Origin: Pelobium manganitolerans
Lineage (GTDB): Bacteria; Bacteroidota; Bacteroidia; Sphingobacteriales; Sphingobacteriaceae
Reading direction: 5' to 3'
Length of the DNA stretch: 64,000 bases
Assembly (NCBI RefSeq): GCF_003609575.1
Contig: NZ_MBTA01000005.1
Span: forward strand, 63,819 to 127,818
Shown: positions 34,424 through 43,239 of the stretch, in pieces
Numbering within the stretch: position 1 is the first letter of the stretch
How the letters are laid out: the number at the start of each line of letters is the position of its first letter
The notes under the pieces: model-generated
The model's database searches: none
Told to the model about the DNA's origin: nothing
Seen by the model: the letters and a program-made list of their open reading frames with translations, nothing else
Position numbers and translations under genes: made by a program

Positions 34424-34660
34424 GTGATGCTAGCCGTAGTAATTTATTCCGGTTTTGAAACGCACGAATACGATTTCCTGAAGTGCTATAAAAATTTACT
34501 GTTGCTAACCTTTAGTGATGTGATGCTCGATATGGTCGAGTTCCGTGGTGTGCCCTTGAAACACGTTGATAAGATGAGTTGGTTTTTTTCGGTGATAAAC
34601 ACGTCGGATGATGAAGCGATTAAAAGTTTGGCCAGTTTGAATGGACTGAAGTTGGGTTGA
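34424..34660 (+). CDS. 78-residue hypothetical protein (or second part of an interrupted gene)
   Basis: GTG 34424 (or ATG 34427) follows the previous stop with no gap and in the same frame: MMLAVVIYSGFETHEYDFLKCYKNLLLL through MVEFRGVPLKHVDKMSWFF to LASLNGLKLG. The sequence is mixed alpha/beta and not recognised. The zero spacing and shared frame make a nonsense mutation in a longer gene as likely as two separate genes. Confidence 0.45.
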   Translation: MMLAVVIYSGFETHEYDFLKCYKNLLLLTFSDVMLDMVEFRGVPLKHVDKMSWFFSVINTSDDEAIKSLASLNGLKLG

Positions 34661-34767
34661 GAATATAGTGAATTAAAAGGCGAACGTTTTATAACAGCAT
34701 CAATTAAACAAAAAAAGCCCATCCCTTCCCGAATGAGCCGATTTTTAATTCTCGTCAAGCTAGTTGT

Positions 34768-34838
34768 CTTAAACCTTATGCCTCCCACCTTAAACCTTCT
34801 ACCTCAATCTTAAACCTTATACCTCAACACCTTCCACC
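34768..34838. repeat. imperfect 20-21-bp tandem repeat after lspA
   Basis: CTTAAACCTTATGCCTCCCA, CTTAAACCTTCTACCTCAAT and CTTAAACCTTATACCTCAAC begin at 34768, 34789 and 34809, with a decayed fourth unit to about 34838. It lies directly beyond the lspA stop. It has the look of the low-complexity intergenic repeats common in this phylum. Confidence 0.7.
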
Positions 34839-34845
34839 TTCTTCA

Positions 34846-35448
34846 CTAGTCCTCCACCACCTCGCTGTTCAGCGATGGCTGTTCCTTAACGTCTTCTTTA
34901 AAGTAGGTTTTCTGAAATATCAAAATCATGATCACACCAATGGAGATAGCGGCATCGGCAATGTTGAACACCGGGCGGAAGAACACAAAATCTTCGCCGG
35001 CCCAAATTGGGAACCATGCAGGAAAGTGGCCTTGGATAATGGGGAAGTAGAACATATCTACCACACGGCCGTGGAACAGCTTTTCGTAATTGTAAATTAC
35101 GCCGTAAAAAACCGAATCGATGATGTTGCCCAAAGCACCTGCAAAAATCAGTGCCACGTTCAAAATCAGCCCCCGGTGGTATTTATGCTTAATTAAATAG
35201 TGCAAACCGTAGCCGATGCCACCTACCGCTAAAATGCGGAATAAGGACAATGCCAATTTTCCGGCTTCGCCACCAAATTCCATCCCAAAAGCCATCCCGT
35301 TATTCTCGGTAAAGTGGATAATGGCAAAATTATCTATCAGATGGTACTCTTGGCCAATAAACATATTGGTTTTTACCCAAGTTTTCAAAACCTGGTCGGC
35401 CAGTAAAATCAAAAAAATAGCAATTAACGGTCTGCTGTAGGCCTTCAT
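34846..35448 (-). CDS. lspA: signal peptidase II (lipoprotein signal peptidase)
   Basis: 200 residues, four transmembrane helices. The two catalytic aspartates are in GALGNIIDSVFYGVI (about residue 111) and FNIADAAISIGV (about residue 163). It removes signal peptides from diacylglyceryl-modified prolipoproteins, such as the lipoproteins predicted at 48161 and 50307. The ATG abuts the stop of the DksA-like gene; ileS precedes that gene. The C-terminal tail ends in an acidic stretch (EVVED). Confidence 0.95.
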   Translation of the reverse strand: MKAYSRPLIAIFLILLADQVLKTWVKTNMFIGQEYHLIDNFAIIHFTENNGMAFGMEFGGEAGKLALSLFRILAVGGIGYGLHYLIKHKYHRGLILNVALIFAGALGNIIDSVFYGVIYNYEKLFHGRVVDMFYFPIIQGHFPAWFPIWAGEDFVFFRPVFNIADAAISIGVIMILIFQKTYFKEDVKEQPSLNSEVVED

Positions 35449-35835
35449 TTAGCTTTGTTTTAACTTGGCTTCAATGCTTAAAGTAGCGTGTGGCACCGCC
35501 ATTAAACGTTGTTTCTGTATCAGGTTGCCCGTTTCTCTGCAAATACCGTAAGTTTTATTTTCTATACGTACCAAAGCGGCTTCCAAGTTTTCGATAAACT
35601 TTTTCTGGCGTGCGGCCAGCTGGTTCAACTGCTCTTTTTCTAAAGTGGCAGACCCGTCTTCCAATGTTTTGTAGGTGCCGGCGGTATCATCTGTGCCATT
35701 TTTGTTGGGGTTGCTCAAAGAGCTGGTTAGGCTAGAAAGTTCTTCTTTCGCGCTGGCCAATTTATCTAAAATCAAAACTTTAAACTCTTGCAATTCAGCA
35801 TCAGAGTAACGGTTTTTTGGTGTAGATTTTTCCAT
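35449..35835 (-). CDS. TraR/DksA family protein lacking most zinc cysteines
   Basis: 128 residues: a coiled coil (about 15-90, ending FIENLEAALVRIENKTYG) and a remnant of the DksA zinc-finger globule, ICRETGNLIQKQRLMAVPHATLSIEAK. The family keeps four cysteines there; only the first is present, and Thr, Ser and Ala stand in the other places. DksA-type proteins insert the coiled coil into the RNA polymerase secondary channel; zinc-free versions are known to work. Placement between ileS and lspA is typical of Bacteroidetes. Confidence 0.88.
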   Translation of the reverse strand: MEKSTPKNRYSDAELQEFKVLILDKLASAKEELSSLTSSLSNPNKNGTDDTAGTYKTLEDGSATLEKEQLNQLAARQKKFIENLEAALVRIENKTYGICRETGNLIQKQRLMAVPHATLSIEAKLKQS

Positions 35836-35838
35836 GTT

Positions 35839-38800
35839 TTAGTTCTTCTTTATAAGTGTCAATATTTTAGTGTCTTCAATTTCTATGGCTTGCCCTTCGT
35901 TAAGCTGAGGCAGCACTTCTAAAGAAGTAGCTAAGATTTCGGCGCAAATATAAGATAAATTATTCTCCACGGCATTGGTAATTAAATCATTGCCTTGCAA
36001 GCTCACTTTTATCTTATCGGTAACCTCAAAACCTAGCTCTTTGCGCAGGTTTTGTATCCTGTTAATTAGCTCGCGGGCAATCCCTTCTTCTTTTAGTTCG
36101 GTGCTGATGTTTACATCTAACGCAACAGTTAGCTTTCCTAAATTGGTCACTTGCCAACCCGGAACGTCCTCAGCAATAATTTCTACATCTTCTGGCAAAA
36201 TGCTGTAACGCGTATCGCCTACACTTAGTTGCGTGCCTCCGTTTTGTTCAAAAGTACTGATGTCGGCATCGCTAAAAGCGTTAATCTGCTCGGCTACAGC
36301 CTTCATATCTTTACCCAATTTTTTACCTAAGGTTTTAAAGTTGGGTTTAATTTTCTTTTTGATGATGCCTGCTGTATCTGTAATATACTCAATTTCTTTG
36401 ATGTTTGTTTCAGATAAAATCAGCTCGCGCACTTTCTCTACCTTAGCTTTAAAAGCATCATCCAGCACCGGCAATAATATTTTGCTTAAAGGCTGGCGCA
36501 CGTTAATGCCCACTTTTTTACGTAAGGATAAGGTGAGCGATGAGATATCTTGTGCCAACTGCATACGCTCTTCCAAATCTTTGTTGATCAGGTTGTTTTG
36601 GAAAGTAGGGAAATCTGCCAGGTGCACCGATGCCACGTTTTCTTTTTGTGTGGCCGAGTTTAAATCGTTAAACAAACGGTCAGAAAAAAACGGTGCTATT
36701 GGCGACATCAGCTTGCTAATAGTAATTAAGCAGGTATAAAGCGTTTGATAAGCAGATATTTTATCTTCGCTATAATCGCCTTTCCAAAAACGGCGGCGGC
36801 ATAAACGAACGTACCAATTGCTCAAATGCTCGTCCACAAAAGTTTGGATAGCGCGCGCAGCTTTTGTAGGCTCAAAATCGTTGTAATACTCATCAACTTC
36901 TTTGGTTAAGGTGTTTAGCAACGAGATAATCCACTGGTCAATTTCTGGGCGTTTGCTAAGTTCAACCTCTGCTTCCTGATAGCTGAATTTATCGATATTA
37001 GCGTATAAAGCGAAAAACGAGTAGGTATTATATAAAGTGCCAAAGAATTTACGGCGAACTTCATCTAAACCTTCCAAATTAAACTTTAAATTGTCCCAAG
37101 GCGAGGCATTGCTAATCATGTACCAACGGGTAGCATCAGCACCGTACTGCTCGATAGTTTCAAACGGATCAATAGCATTTCCCAAGCGTTTAGACATTTT
37201 ATTGCCGTTTTTATCCAGCACCAAACCGTTAGAAATCACGTTTTTAAACGCAACCGCGTTATTGTGGTTTTTCTCATTTACGGTGTGTATTTCTTCACTG
37301 CTTTCATCTAACAGTGTAGCTAAGGTATGCAAAGTAAAAAACCAGCCGCGGGTTTGGTCCACACCTTCCGCAATAAAATCTGCGGGGTAGGCTGCTTCAA
37401 ATTCTTCTTTATTTTCAAAAGGATAATGCCATTGCGCATAAGGCATGGCGCCGCTATCAAACCAAACATCAATCAAATCCAGCTCGCGGTACATTTTTTT
37501 GCCTTTCGGCGATAGCAAAACAACATCATCCACATAAGGGCGGTGCAAATCAAAATCGCCGCTGCCTAAGGTTTGTAAATAGCTGTTGTTTTTTAAGGTT
37601 TCATCGGCGCTAAGCTCTTTGCTGTCAATAGACTTTAACAGCTCGGCCTTTAGCTCGGCAATAGAACCGACGCAAATTTCTTCTGCACCGTCCTCTGTAC
37701 GCCAAATTGGCAAAGGCGTGCCCCAATAACGCGAGCGTGATAGGTTCCAGTCTACCAAATTCTCCAACCAGTTGCCAAAACGCCCGCTTCCGGTGCTTTC
37801 GGGTTTCCAGTTAATGGTTTTATTGCGTTCGGCAAGTTTATCTTTTACGGCAGTGGTTTTTACAAACCAACTATCTAGTGGATAGTATAAAACCGGTTTG
37901 TCGGTACGCCAGCAGTGCGGATAGCTGTGCTCGTATTTTTTTACGTCAAAGGCCTTGTTTTCCTCTTTCAGTTTAATGGCAATCAAAACGTCGGTCGGCT
38001 TAAAATCGGCGGCGTTGCGTTCTTCATCGCTGTAATATTCTTCTTTCACGTAACGGCCTGCAAAGTCGCTCACCTCATCTACAAATTTACCTTGCTTGTT
38101 TACCAGCGGATGCTCGTTGCCATTTTCATCTTTTACCAAAACAGAAGGTACACCGGCTTCGCGTGCCGCCCTAAAGTCGTCCGCACCAAAAACAGAAGCA
38201 ATGTGCACAATACCGGTACCGTCTTCGGTGGTCACAAAATCGCCCGCGATTACGCGGAAAGCGTTTTTCTCTAAATCCTCATTGCTTACGTATGGCAACA
38301 ACTGCTCGTAACGCAGGCCTAACAAATCAACGCCTTTAAATTCCGCCGCAATTTCCCACGGAATCAGCTTATCGCCTGCTTTATAATCTTGGAAAGAGGC
38401 ATCTTTTGCATCTGTCTTAAAATGTTTGCCTACCAAATCTTTAGCTAAAACCACGCTGGTTGGCAAATGCGTATAAGGGTTAAAAGTGCGTATTTTTACG
38501 TAATCGATATTTTCGCCAACCGCCAACGCACAGTTTGATGGCAAAGTCCAAGGAGTGGTTGTCCATGCTAAAATGCAGGTAAACTCGTCCTCGGTCTCAA
38601 ACAAAACATCCGTTAAAGGATGAACCTGATGGTTTTTAACCCTAAACTGCGCAACAATGGAAGTGTCTTTTACATCGCGGTAGGTGCCGGGTTGGTTCAG
38701 CTCGTGCGAACTTAGGCCGGTGCCTGCTGCTGGCGAGTAAGGTTGCACGGTATATCCTTTATATAAAAAGCCTTTTTGGTGCAGCTGTTTTAAAATCCAC

Positions 38801-39276
38801 CAAAGTGACTCAATGTATTCGTTTTTGTAAGTAATATACGGGTCGCCCAAATCAACCCAGTAACCCATTTTTTCGGTCAAATCGTTCCAAACGTCGGTAT
38901 AACGCATTACCTCTTTACGGCAGGCGTCGTTATATTCTTTTACCGAAATCTTTTTGCCGATGTCTTCTTTAGTGATGCCCAAAGATTTTTCTACGGCCAG
39001 CTCAATAGGTAAACCGTGGGTGTCCCAACCGCCTTTTCGCTTTACCTGGAAGCCTTTTAAAGTTTTATATCGACAAAAAATATCTTTGATAGAACGCGCC
39101 ATCACGTGGTGGATGCCGGGCATTCCGTTGGCCGATGGTGGCCCTTCATAAAAAGTATAAGGTTTAGATGCCGGCCGGTTTTGGATGCTTTTCTCGAAAA
39201 TCTGCTGATTTTTCCAATCTTCTAAAACTTCTTTTCCTACCTGCGATAAATTTAACTGCTTATATTCTTTGTACAT
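35839..39276 (-). CDS. ileS: isoleucine--tRNA ligase
   Basis: 1145 residues from ATG 39276 (MYKEYKQLNLSQVGKEVLEDW); a TTG 15 bp earlier is less likely. Class I motifs: HIGH-type PGIHHVMARSIKDIFCRYKTLKGFQVKRKGGWDTHGLPIE (as GIHH) and KMSKRLGNAIDPFE (KMSKS loop). It has a complete CP1 editing domain (CILAWTTTPWTLPSNCALAV) and an anticodon-binding region near YVRLCRRRFWKGDYSEDK. The length fits the eukaryote-like long form. First gene of ileS-dksA-like-lspA. Confidence 0.96.
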   Translation of the reverse strand: MYKEYKQLNLSQVGKEVLEDWKNQQIFEKSIQNRPASKPYTFYEGPPSANGMPGIHHVMARSIKDIFCRYKTLKGFQVKRKGGWDTHGLPIELAVEKSLGITKEDIGKKISVKEYNDACRKEVMRYTDVWNDLTEKMGYWVDLGDPYITYKNEYIESLWWILKQLHQKGFLYKGYTVQPYSPAAGTGLSSHELNQPGTYRDVKDTSIVAQFRVKNHQVHPLTDVLFETEDEFTCILAWTTTPWTLPSNCALAVGENIDYVKIRTFNPYTHLPTSVVLAKDLVGKHFKTDAKDASFQDYKAGDKLIPWEIAAEFKGVDLLGLRYEQLLPYVSNEDLEKNAFRVIAGDFVTTEDGTGIVHIASVFGADDFRAAREAGVPSVLVKDENGNEHPLVNKQGKFVDEVSDFAGRYVKEEYYSDEERNAADFKPTDVLIAIKLKEENKAFDVKKYEHSYPHCWRTDKPVLYYPLDSWFVKTTAVKDKLAERNKTINWKPESTGSGRFGNWLENLVDWNLSRSRYWGTPLPIWRTEDGAEEICVGSIAELKAELLKSIDSKELSADETLKNNSYLQTLGSGDFDLHRPYVDDVVLLSPKGKKMYRELDLIDVWFDSGAMPYAQWHYPFENKEEFEAAYPADFIAEGVDQTRGWFFTLHTLATLLDESSEEIHTVNEKNHNNAVAFKNVISNGLVLDKNGNKMSKRLGNAIDPFETIEQYGADATRWYMISNASPWDNLKFNLEGLDEVRRKFFGTLYNTYSFFALYANIDKFSYQEAEVELSKRPEIDQWIISLLNTLTKEVDEYYNDFEPTKAARAIQTFVDEHLSNWYVRLCRRRFWKGDYSEDKISAYQTLYTCLITISKLMSPIAPFFSDRLFNDLNSATQKENVASVHLADFPTFQNNLINKDLEERMQLAQDISSLTLSLRKKVGINVRQPLSKILLPVLDDAFKAKVEKVRELILSETNIKEIEYITDTAGIIKKKIKPNFKTLGKKLGKDMKAVAEQINAFSDADISTFEQNGGTQLSVGDTRYSILPEDVEIIAEDVPGWQVTNLGKLTVALDVNISTELKEEGIARELINRIQNLRKELGFEVTDKIKVSLQGNDLITNAVENNLSYICAEILATSLEVLPQLNEGQAIEIEDTKILTLIKKN

Positions 39277-39305
39277 CGTGCGCTTCCTCAAAAATTTAAA
39301 GGTTG

Positions 39306-39313
39306 CAAATTTA
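39306..39313 (-). promoter_or_regulatory. -7 box of the ileS operon
   Basis: TAAATTTG on the minus strand matches TAnnTTTG, 29 bp before the ileS ATG. No convincing -33 partner. Confidence 0.4.
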
Positions 39314-39449
39314 CAAATTCGTTTGGGAAATTGGATATGCTTAAACAGCAGTGTATTAAATTTAAAACAGCGAGATGATAGTATCGCGGAGTTTTTTAGC
39401 GCTTAATGGTGTTGTTAAGGCGAAAAACAGGCAAATGGATTGTTGGACA

Positions 39450-39477
39450 TATATTTGTATATCATGTAGCAAGGAGG
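39450..39477 (+). promoter_or_regulatory. promoter box and strong Shine-Dalgarno of the gene at 39484
   Basis: TATATTTG (39450-39457) is the -7 box. AAGGAGG (39471-39477) is a full Shine-Dalgarno sequence 6 bp before ATG 39484, unusual for this phylum. It selects 39484 over the upstream start at 39406. Confidence 0.55.
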
Positions 39478-39483
39478 TTTGTT

Positions 39484-39687
39484 ATGGAAATGCTTAGAAG
39501 GTCTATCCCTTTATTTAAAATTGGCTTAATTGTGCTGCTTGCCGGTGGGGCGCTTTATTTTTACAGCGAAATATATGGCAGATATATTTTAGGTATAGGT
39601 ATGATGTTGATTTCGGTTGCCTTGGTGTTTTACATTTTGTTTATGTTTAAGCGCTACGGCGAAAAAACCCGTGCTAAAATTGAATAA
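39484..39687 (+). CDS. small hypothetical membrane protein
   Basis: 67 residues from ATG 39484: MEMLRRSIPLFKIGLIVLLAGG, a short loop, then a second hydrophobic segment (YILGIGMMLISVALVFYILFMF) and a basic tail (KRYGEKTRAKIE). Two transmembrane helices with positive ends inside. No family recognised. Divergent from ileS and 46 bp upstream of porZ, so it may be co-transcribed with porZ. Confidence 0.6.
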   Translation: MEMLRRSIPLFKIGLIVLLAGGALYFYSEIYGRYILGIGMMLISVALVFYILFMFKRYGEKTRAKIE

Positions 39688-39733
39688 ACGTTCACGCAGC
39701 TTGTGACGAAAAACGTATTTTAGAAGCTTTCTG

Positions 39734-41959
39734 ATGAGAAGGCTTTTTTTATTTGTATGCTTTTGTTTTTATGGATTAACCGCTTTAGCGCAACAAGTAG
39801 GTTTGGGTCAATGGCGCGTCCATTTGCCTTACCAAAACGCCTTGTCGCTGGCCGTTTCGGCTGATGCGCTACTTTGTGCTACAAGCGGCGGACCGTTTAA
39901 AGTTGAGGCTAACGAGCTTAGCCGCTTAAGCACCATTGATGGCTTGGCCAGTAACCGCAGCAAATTGGTAGCTTTTGATGTGCTAAGCCAGCAGTTCATG
40001 CTGGTTTATGAGGATGCAAACATCGATTTAATTGCGGGCAACAAAGTATTCCACCTTCCAGAGATTTACACCAAAGCAGAACTCGGCAATAAAAAAATTA
40101 ACGCCGTTTTGATGCATCAGGGACTTGCCTATCTTTCTTGCGGATTTGGAATTGTGGTTTACGACCTGCGTAAGCGCGAGGTAAAAGACACCTACTATTT
40201 GGGCAGCAACGGAGCTACAGAAGTTTTTGAATTGGCCATTATAGATGAGCTTATTTACGCGAACACAAATGCCGGGTTTCTAAAAGCTAATTTATCCTCA
40301 AATTTGGCCGATGCCACTGTTTGGCAACAAATTAATACGCCAGGTTCCATTGTTTCTATGTGCGCTTTTAAGGAGAGCTTGTATGCGCTGTTTTCCGACG
40401 GAATTTACCGCTTGCAACAAAACACATGGCAATTGAGCGCTATTTTTAGCACAAACGTTTTTAAGCTTAAAGCAGATGCCGAACGATTATTGGCCATCGC
40501 TCCGTTTAGGGTGATTTCTTATAACGCGCAGGAAGAGATTATCAAACGCTACAATCCGGCAAACGTGAGCGCCATTAATGATGCTTTGCTTAACAAGCAG
40601 GGCGAAATGTTTGTTGCCGATGCAGCGCAGGGCTTGTTACACATCAGCGAAAGCGCTATCATAAACCAATATTTACCCAACGGTCCAAACACCGAGAAAG
40701 TAAAAGAACTCCGTTTTGACAATGGCAAACTGGTATTAGCTCCTGGCGGAATTACAGAAATTTACGCTCCGGCTTATTTTAATGATGGATTTTCTGTTTT
40801 TGAAGAAGGCTTTTGGCGCAGCACAAACGGTAGAAACAATCCTAGCTTTTCTGCTATCCGCGATGTGGTAAGCAGTGCATATGATAAAAATACCGGCACT
40901 TTATACTTGGCCTCTTATGTTAACGGACTGCTGGCGATAAATAAAGATGGGCAATTGCAAATTTACAACCAAAGCAATAGCACTTTGCAAACCACCGTAG
41001 GCGACGCCAGCAACATCCGCGTTAACGGTTTGGCTTTTGACAGCCAGGGCAATTTATGGATTAGTCAGTATGGCGTTTCCAAACCTTTATCCGTAAAAAA
41101 AACCGACGGCACTTGGCAGGCATTTGATTTTTCCGAAATCTTAGCCAACCCAGTGGCCTTGGTAACGGGTTTATTGGCAGATGCCGAAGACAATAAATGG
41201 TTAATGTTGCGCGATGAAGGTTTGTTGCTTTTTAACGGTTCGCTCAGCAAAAAAATAGGCTTTGGCCAAAACGGCGCTTTACCCGGAACAAATGTAAAAG
41301 CGCTAGCTTTAGATAAAAACGGTGCCGTTTGGATAGGCACAAACAAGGGGGTGGCCGTCGCTTATGAGCCATCGCAATTGTTTAATGGTGCAAGTTTAGA
41401 AATTCCTAATCTGCTAGAAAGCGGTTATTTAAAACCCTTGCTGGCTAACCAAAGCGTAAACTGTATTGCAGTGGATGGCACCAACCGCAAGTGGATGGGC
41501 ACTAACAACGGTGTTTGGCTTTTTAATGAAGACGGTACCAAGCAACTACAGCACTTTAATAAGAAAAACAGTCCGCTTTTAAGTGACGCGGTAAACAGCA
41601 TAGCTATTGACGGCAACACTGGAGAAGTATTTTTTGGAACGGCAAACGGCACTATTTCTTACCGCGGCGATGCAACAGATGCGGTGGCTAAGATGGAGAA
41701 AGTGGTGGTTTTCCCAAATCCGGTAAGGCCGGGTTATAAAGGCAACATCGGTATTAAGGGATTGGTAGATGGCGCTACTGTAAAAATTACCGACATTACT
41801 GGAACCTTGGTTTATGAAACGCGCGCACAAGGCGGGCAAGCGGTTTGGAACGGCAAAAACTTTAGTAACCAGGAAGCGTCTTCTGGCGTTTATTTGGTAT
41901 TGGTAATCAACAAAGACGGTAGCGATACCGCCGTGGCGAAAATTTTGATGGTGAGATAA
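39734..41959 (+). CDS. porZ: type IX secretion-associated protein PorZ-like, two beta-propellers with CTD
   Basis: 741 residues. Signal peptide MRRLFLFVCFCFYGLTALAQ, then two propellers made of repeated blades (for example LAFDSQGNLWISQYGV, LALDKNGAVWIGTNKGVAVA, IAVDGTNRKWMGTNNGVWLF), and a type IX C-terminal sorting-like domain starting VVVFPNPVRPGYKG and ending SSGVYLVLVI...VAKILMVR. PorZ sits at the cell surface and helps attach anionic lipopolysaccharide to type IX cargo. Its location one base before recO fits the usual Bacteroidetes order, as I remember it. Confidence 0.88.
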   Translation: MRRLFLFVCFCFYGLTALAQQVGLGQWRVHLPYQNALSLAVSADALLCATSGGPFKVEANELSRLSTIDGLASNRSKLVAFDVLSQQFMLVYEDANIDLIAGNKVFHLPEIYTKAELGNKKINAVLMHQGLAYLSCGFGIVVYDLRKREVKDTYYLGSNGATEVFELAIIDELIYANTNAGFLKANLSSNLADATVWQQINTPGSIVSMCAFKESLYALFSDGIYRLQQNTWQLSAIFSTNVFKLKADAERLLAIAPFRVISYNAQEEIIKRYNPANVSAINDALLNKQGEMFVADAAQGLLHISESAIINQYLPNGPNTEKVKELRFDNGKLVLAPGGITEIYAPAYFNDGFSVFEEGFWRSTNGRNNPSFSAIRDVVSSAYDKNTGTLYLASYVNGLLAINKDGQLQIYNQSNSTLQTTVGDASNIRVNGLAFDSQGNLWISQYGVSKPLSVKKTDGTWQAFDFSEILANPVALVTGLLADAEDNKWLMLRDEGLLLFNGSLSKKIGFGQNGALPGTNVKALALDKNGAVWIGTNKGVAVAYEPSQLFNGASLEIPNLLESGYLKPLLANQSVNCIAVDGTNRKWMGTNNGVWLFNEDGTKQLQHFNKKNSPLLSDAVNSIAIDGNTGEVFFGTANGTISYRGDATDAVAKMEKVVVFPNPVRPGYKGNIGIKGLVDGATVKITDITGTLVYETRAQGGQAVWNGKNFSNQEASSGVYLVLVINKDGSDTAVAKILMVR

Positions 41960-41960
41960 G

Positions 41961-42686
41961 ATGCTTTTTAAAACCCGTGGTATTGTTTTGAAAGTGACGG
42001 ATTTTGCCGAGAGCAGCGTGGTGGCAAAAATTTATACCGAAAAGTTCGGCTTGCAAACCTACCTTATTAATGGGGTAAAAAAGCCCAAAGCTAAAATCCA
42101 CTTAAACATGCTGCAACCGCTGCATTTGCTCGAGCTGGTGGTGTATCACAAACCAAACGGCAATATGCAACGCATTAAAGATGCCCGCACTTTTCCGCTT
42201 TTGTTACACATTCCTTATGATATTGTGAAAAGCAGCATCGCCATTTTTTTAAATGAGATGATTTACAAGTCCATTAAACAACAGCACGAGGATGAAGTGA
42301 TGTTTGAGTTTATTGCTAAAGGGGTAGAGTTGCTGGACCAAAGTGCAGAAGGAGTAAGCAACTTCCACTTGCTGTTTTTAGCACGCTTAACGCGGTTTTT
42401 GGGCTTTTACCCAGATTTATCCGCTTCGGACAGAGGCCGTTTTTTTGATTTGAAAGACGGGGTTTTTGTGCAACACCAACCGCCACACGTTTATTTTGTA
42501 GAAACCGATTTTAAAGAAGCTTGGTTGCAACTTTTTGAAAGCCGGATTGATGATTTTGCTGTGTTAAAACTGAATAATCATGCCCGGAAAACCTTATTGG
42601 CAAAGTTGATTGATTTTTACAGCTTCCACATCGAAGATTTTGGCGCGGTGAAATCACACGAGATTTTAGAGGAAGTTTTATCTTAA
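41961..42686 (+). CDS. recO: DNA repair protein RecO
   Basis: 241 residues: N-terminal OB-fold (LFKTRGIVLKVTDFAESSVVAKIYTEKFGLQTYLINGVKKPKAK), then the helical domain. RecO helps load RecA on SSB-coated DNA with RecR. The usual C-terminal zinc cysteines are not seen, which is common in Bacteroidetes RecO. It starts one base after the porZ stop, so the two are translationally linked. Confidence 0.92.
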   Translation: MLFKTRGIVLKVTDFAESSVVAKIYTEKFGLQTYLINGVKKPKAKIHLNMLQPLHLLELVVYHKPNGNMQRIKDARTFPLLLHIPYDIVKSSIAIFLNEMIYKSIKQQHEDEVMFEFIAKGVELLDQSAEGVSNFHLLFLARLTRFLGFYPDLSASDRGRFFDLKDGVFVQHQPPHVYFVETDFKEAWLQLFESRIDDFAVLKLNNHARKTLLAKLIDFYSFHIEDFGAVKSHEILEEVLS

Positions 42687-42750
42687 ATGACCTGCTTCGC
42701 ACTCACCGCGTCCCCGTTATTCCTCATTTTTTTCCATCATTTTTCATAGC

Positions 42751-42996
42751 GAATCACCACCATCAGCTTTCGATAAATAGAATTAATAGCATCGGGCTTT
42801 TACCTCGGCCTTTTTTCCGCAAATCACCGCCATCGGCTAATTAATAGCATTGGGCTTTAGCCCGATGTATAATAGTGTACAATAGGGCTTTAGCCGAATT
42901 TTTTTAAGATTTCGGCTAAAGCCGCCGATATAAATGCCTTATAAAAACGGGCTAAAGCCCGTTCCTATTGAGGTCGTCGCTGGAACTCGGGCTATT
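42751..42996. repeat. palindrome-rich tandem repeat, copy 1 (246-bp unit)
   Basis: Starts GAATCACCACCATCAGCTTT and ends with GGAACTCGGGCTATT. It contains three hairpins: GGGCTTTAGCCC (42852-42863); GGCTTTAGCCGAA/TTCGGCTAAAGCC (42886-42898/42911-42923), a perfect 13-bp stem; and AACGGGCTAAAGCCCGTT (42946-42963). These GGGCTAAAGCCC palindromes resemble REP-type elements moved by RAYT transposases; no transposase is in the window. Confidence 0.8.
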
Positions 42997-43239
42997 GAAT
43001 CACCACCATCAGCTTTCGATAAATAAATTAATAGCATCGGGCTTTTACCCCGGCTTTTTTACCGCAAATCACCGCCATCGGCTAATTAATAGCATCGGGC
43101 TTTAGCCCGATGTATAATAGTGTACAATAGGGCTTTAGCCGAATTTTTTAAGGTTTCGGCTAAAGCCGTCTATATAATGCTTATAAAAACGGGCTAAAGC
43201 CCGTTCCTATTGAGGTCTTCACCGGAACTCGGGCTGTTA
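42997..43239. repeat. palindrome-rich tandem repeat, copy 2, running into the acyltransferase gene
   Basis: A second copy of the preceding unit with only a few per cent difference, containing the same three palindromes. Its last 45 bases (43194-43238) are coding: they supply the final 14 residues (NSPSSGEDLNRNGL) and the stop of the minus-strand acyltransferase. Confidence 0.8.
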
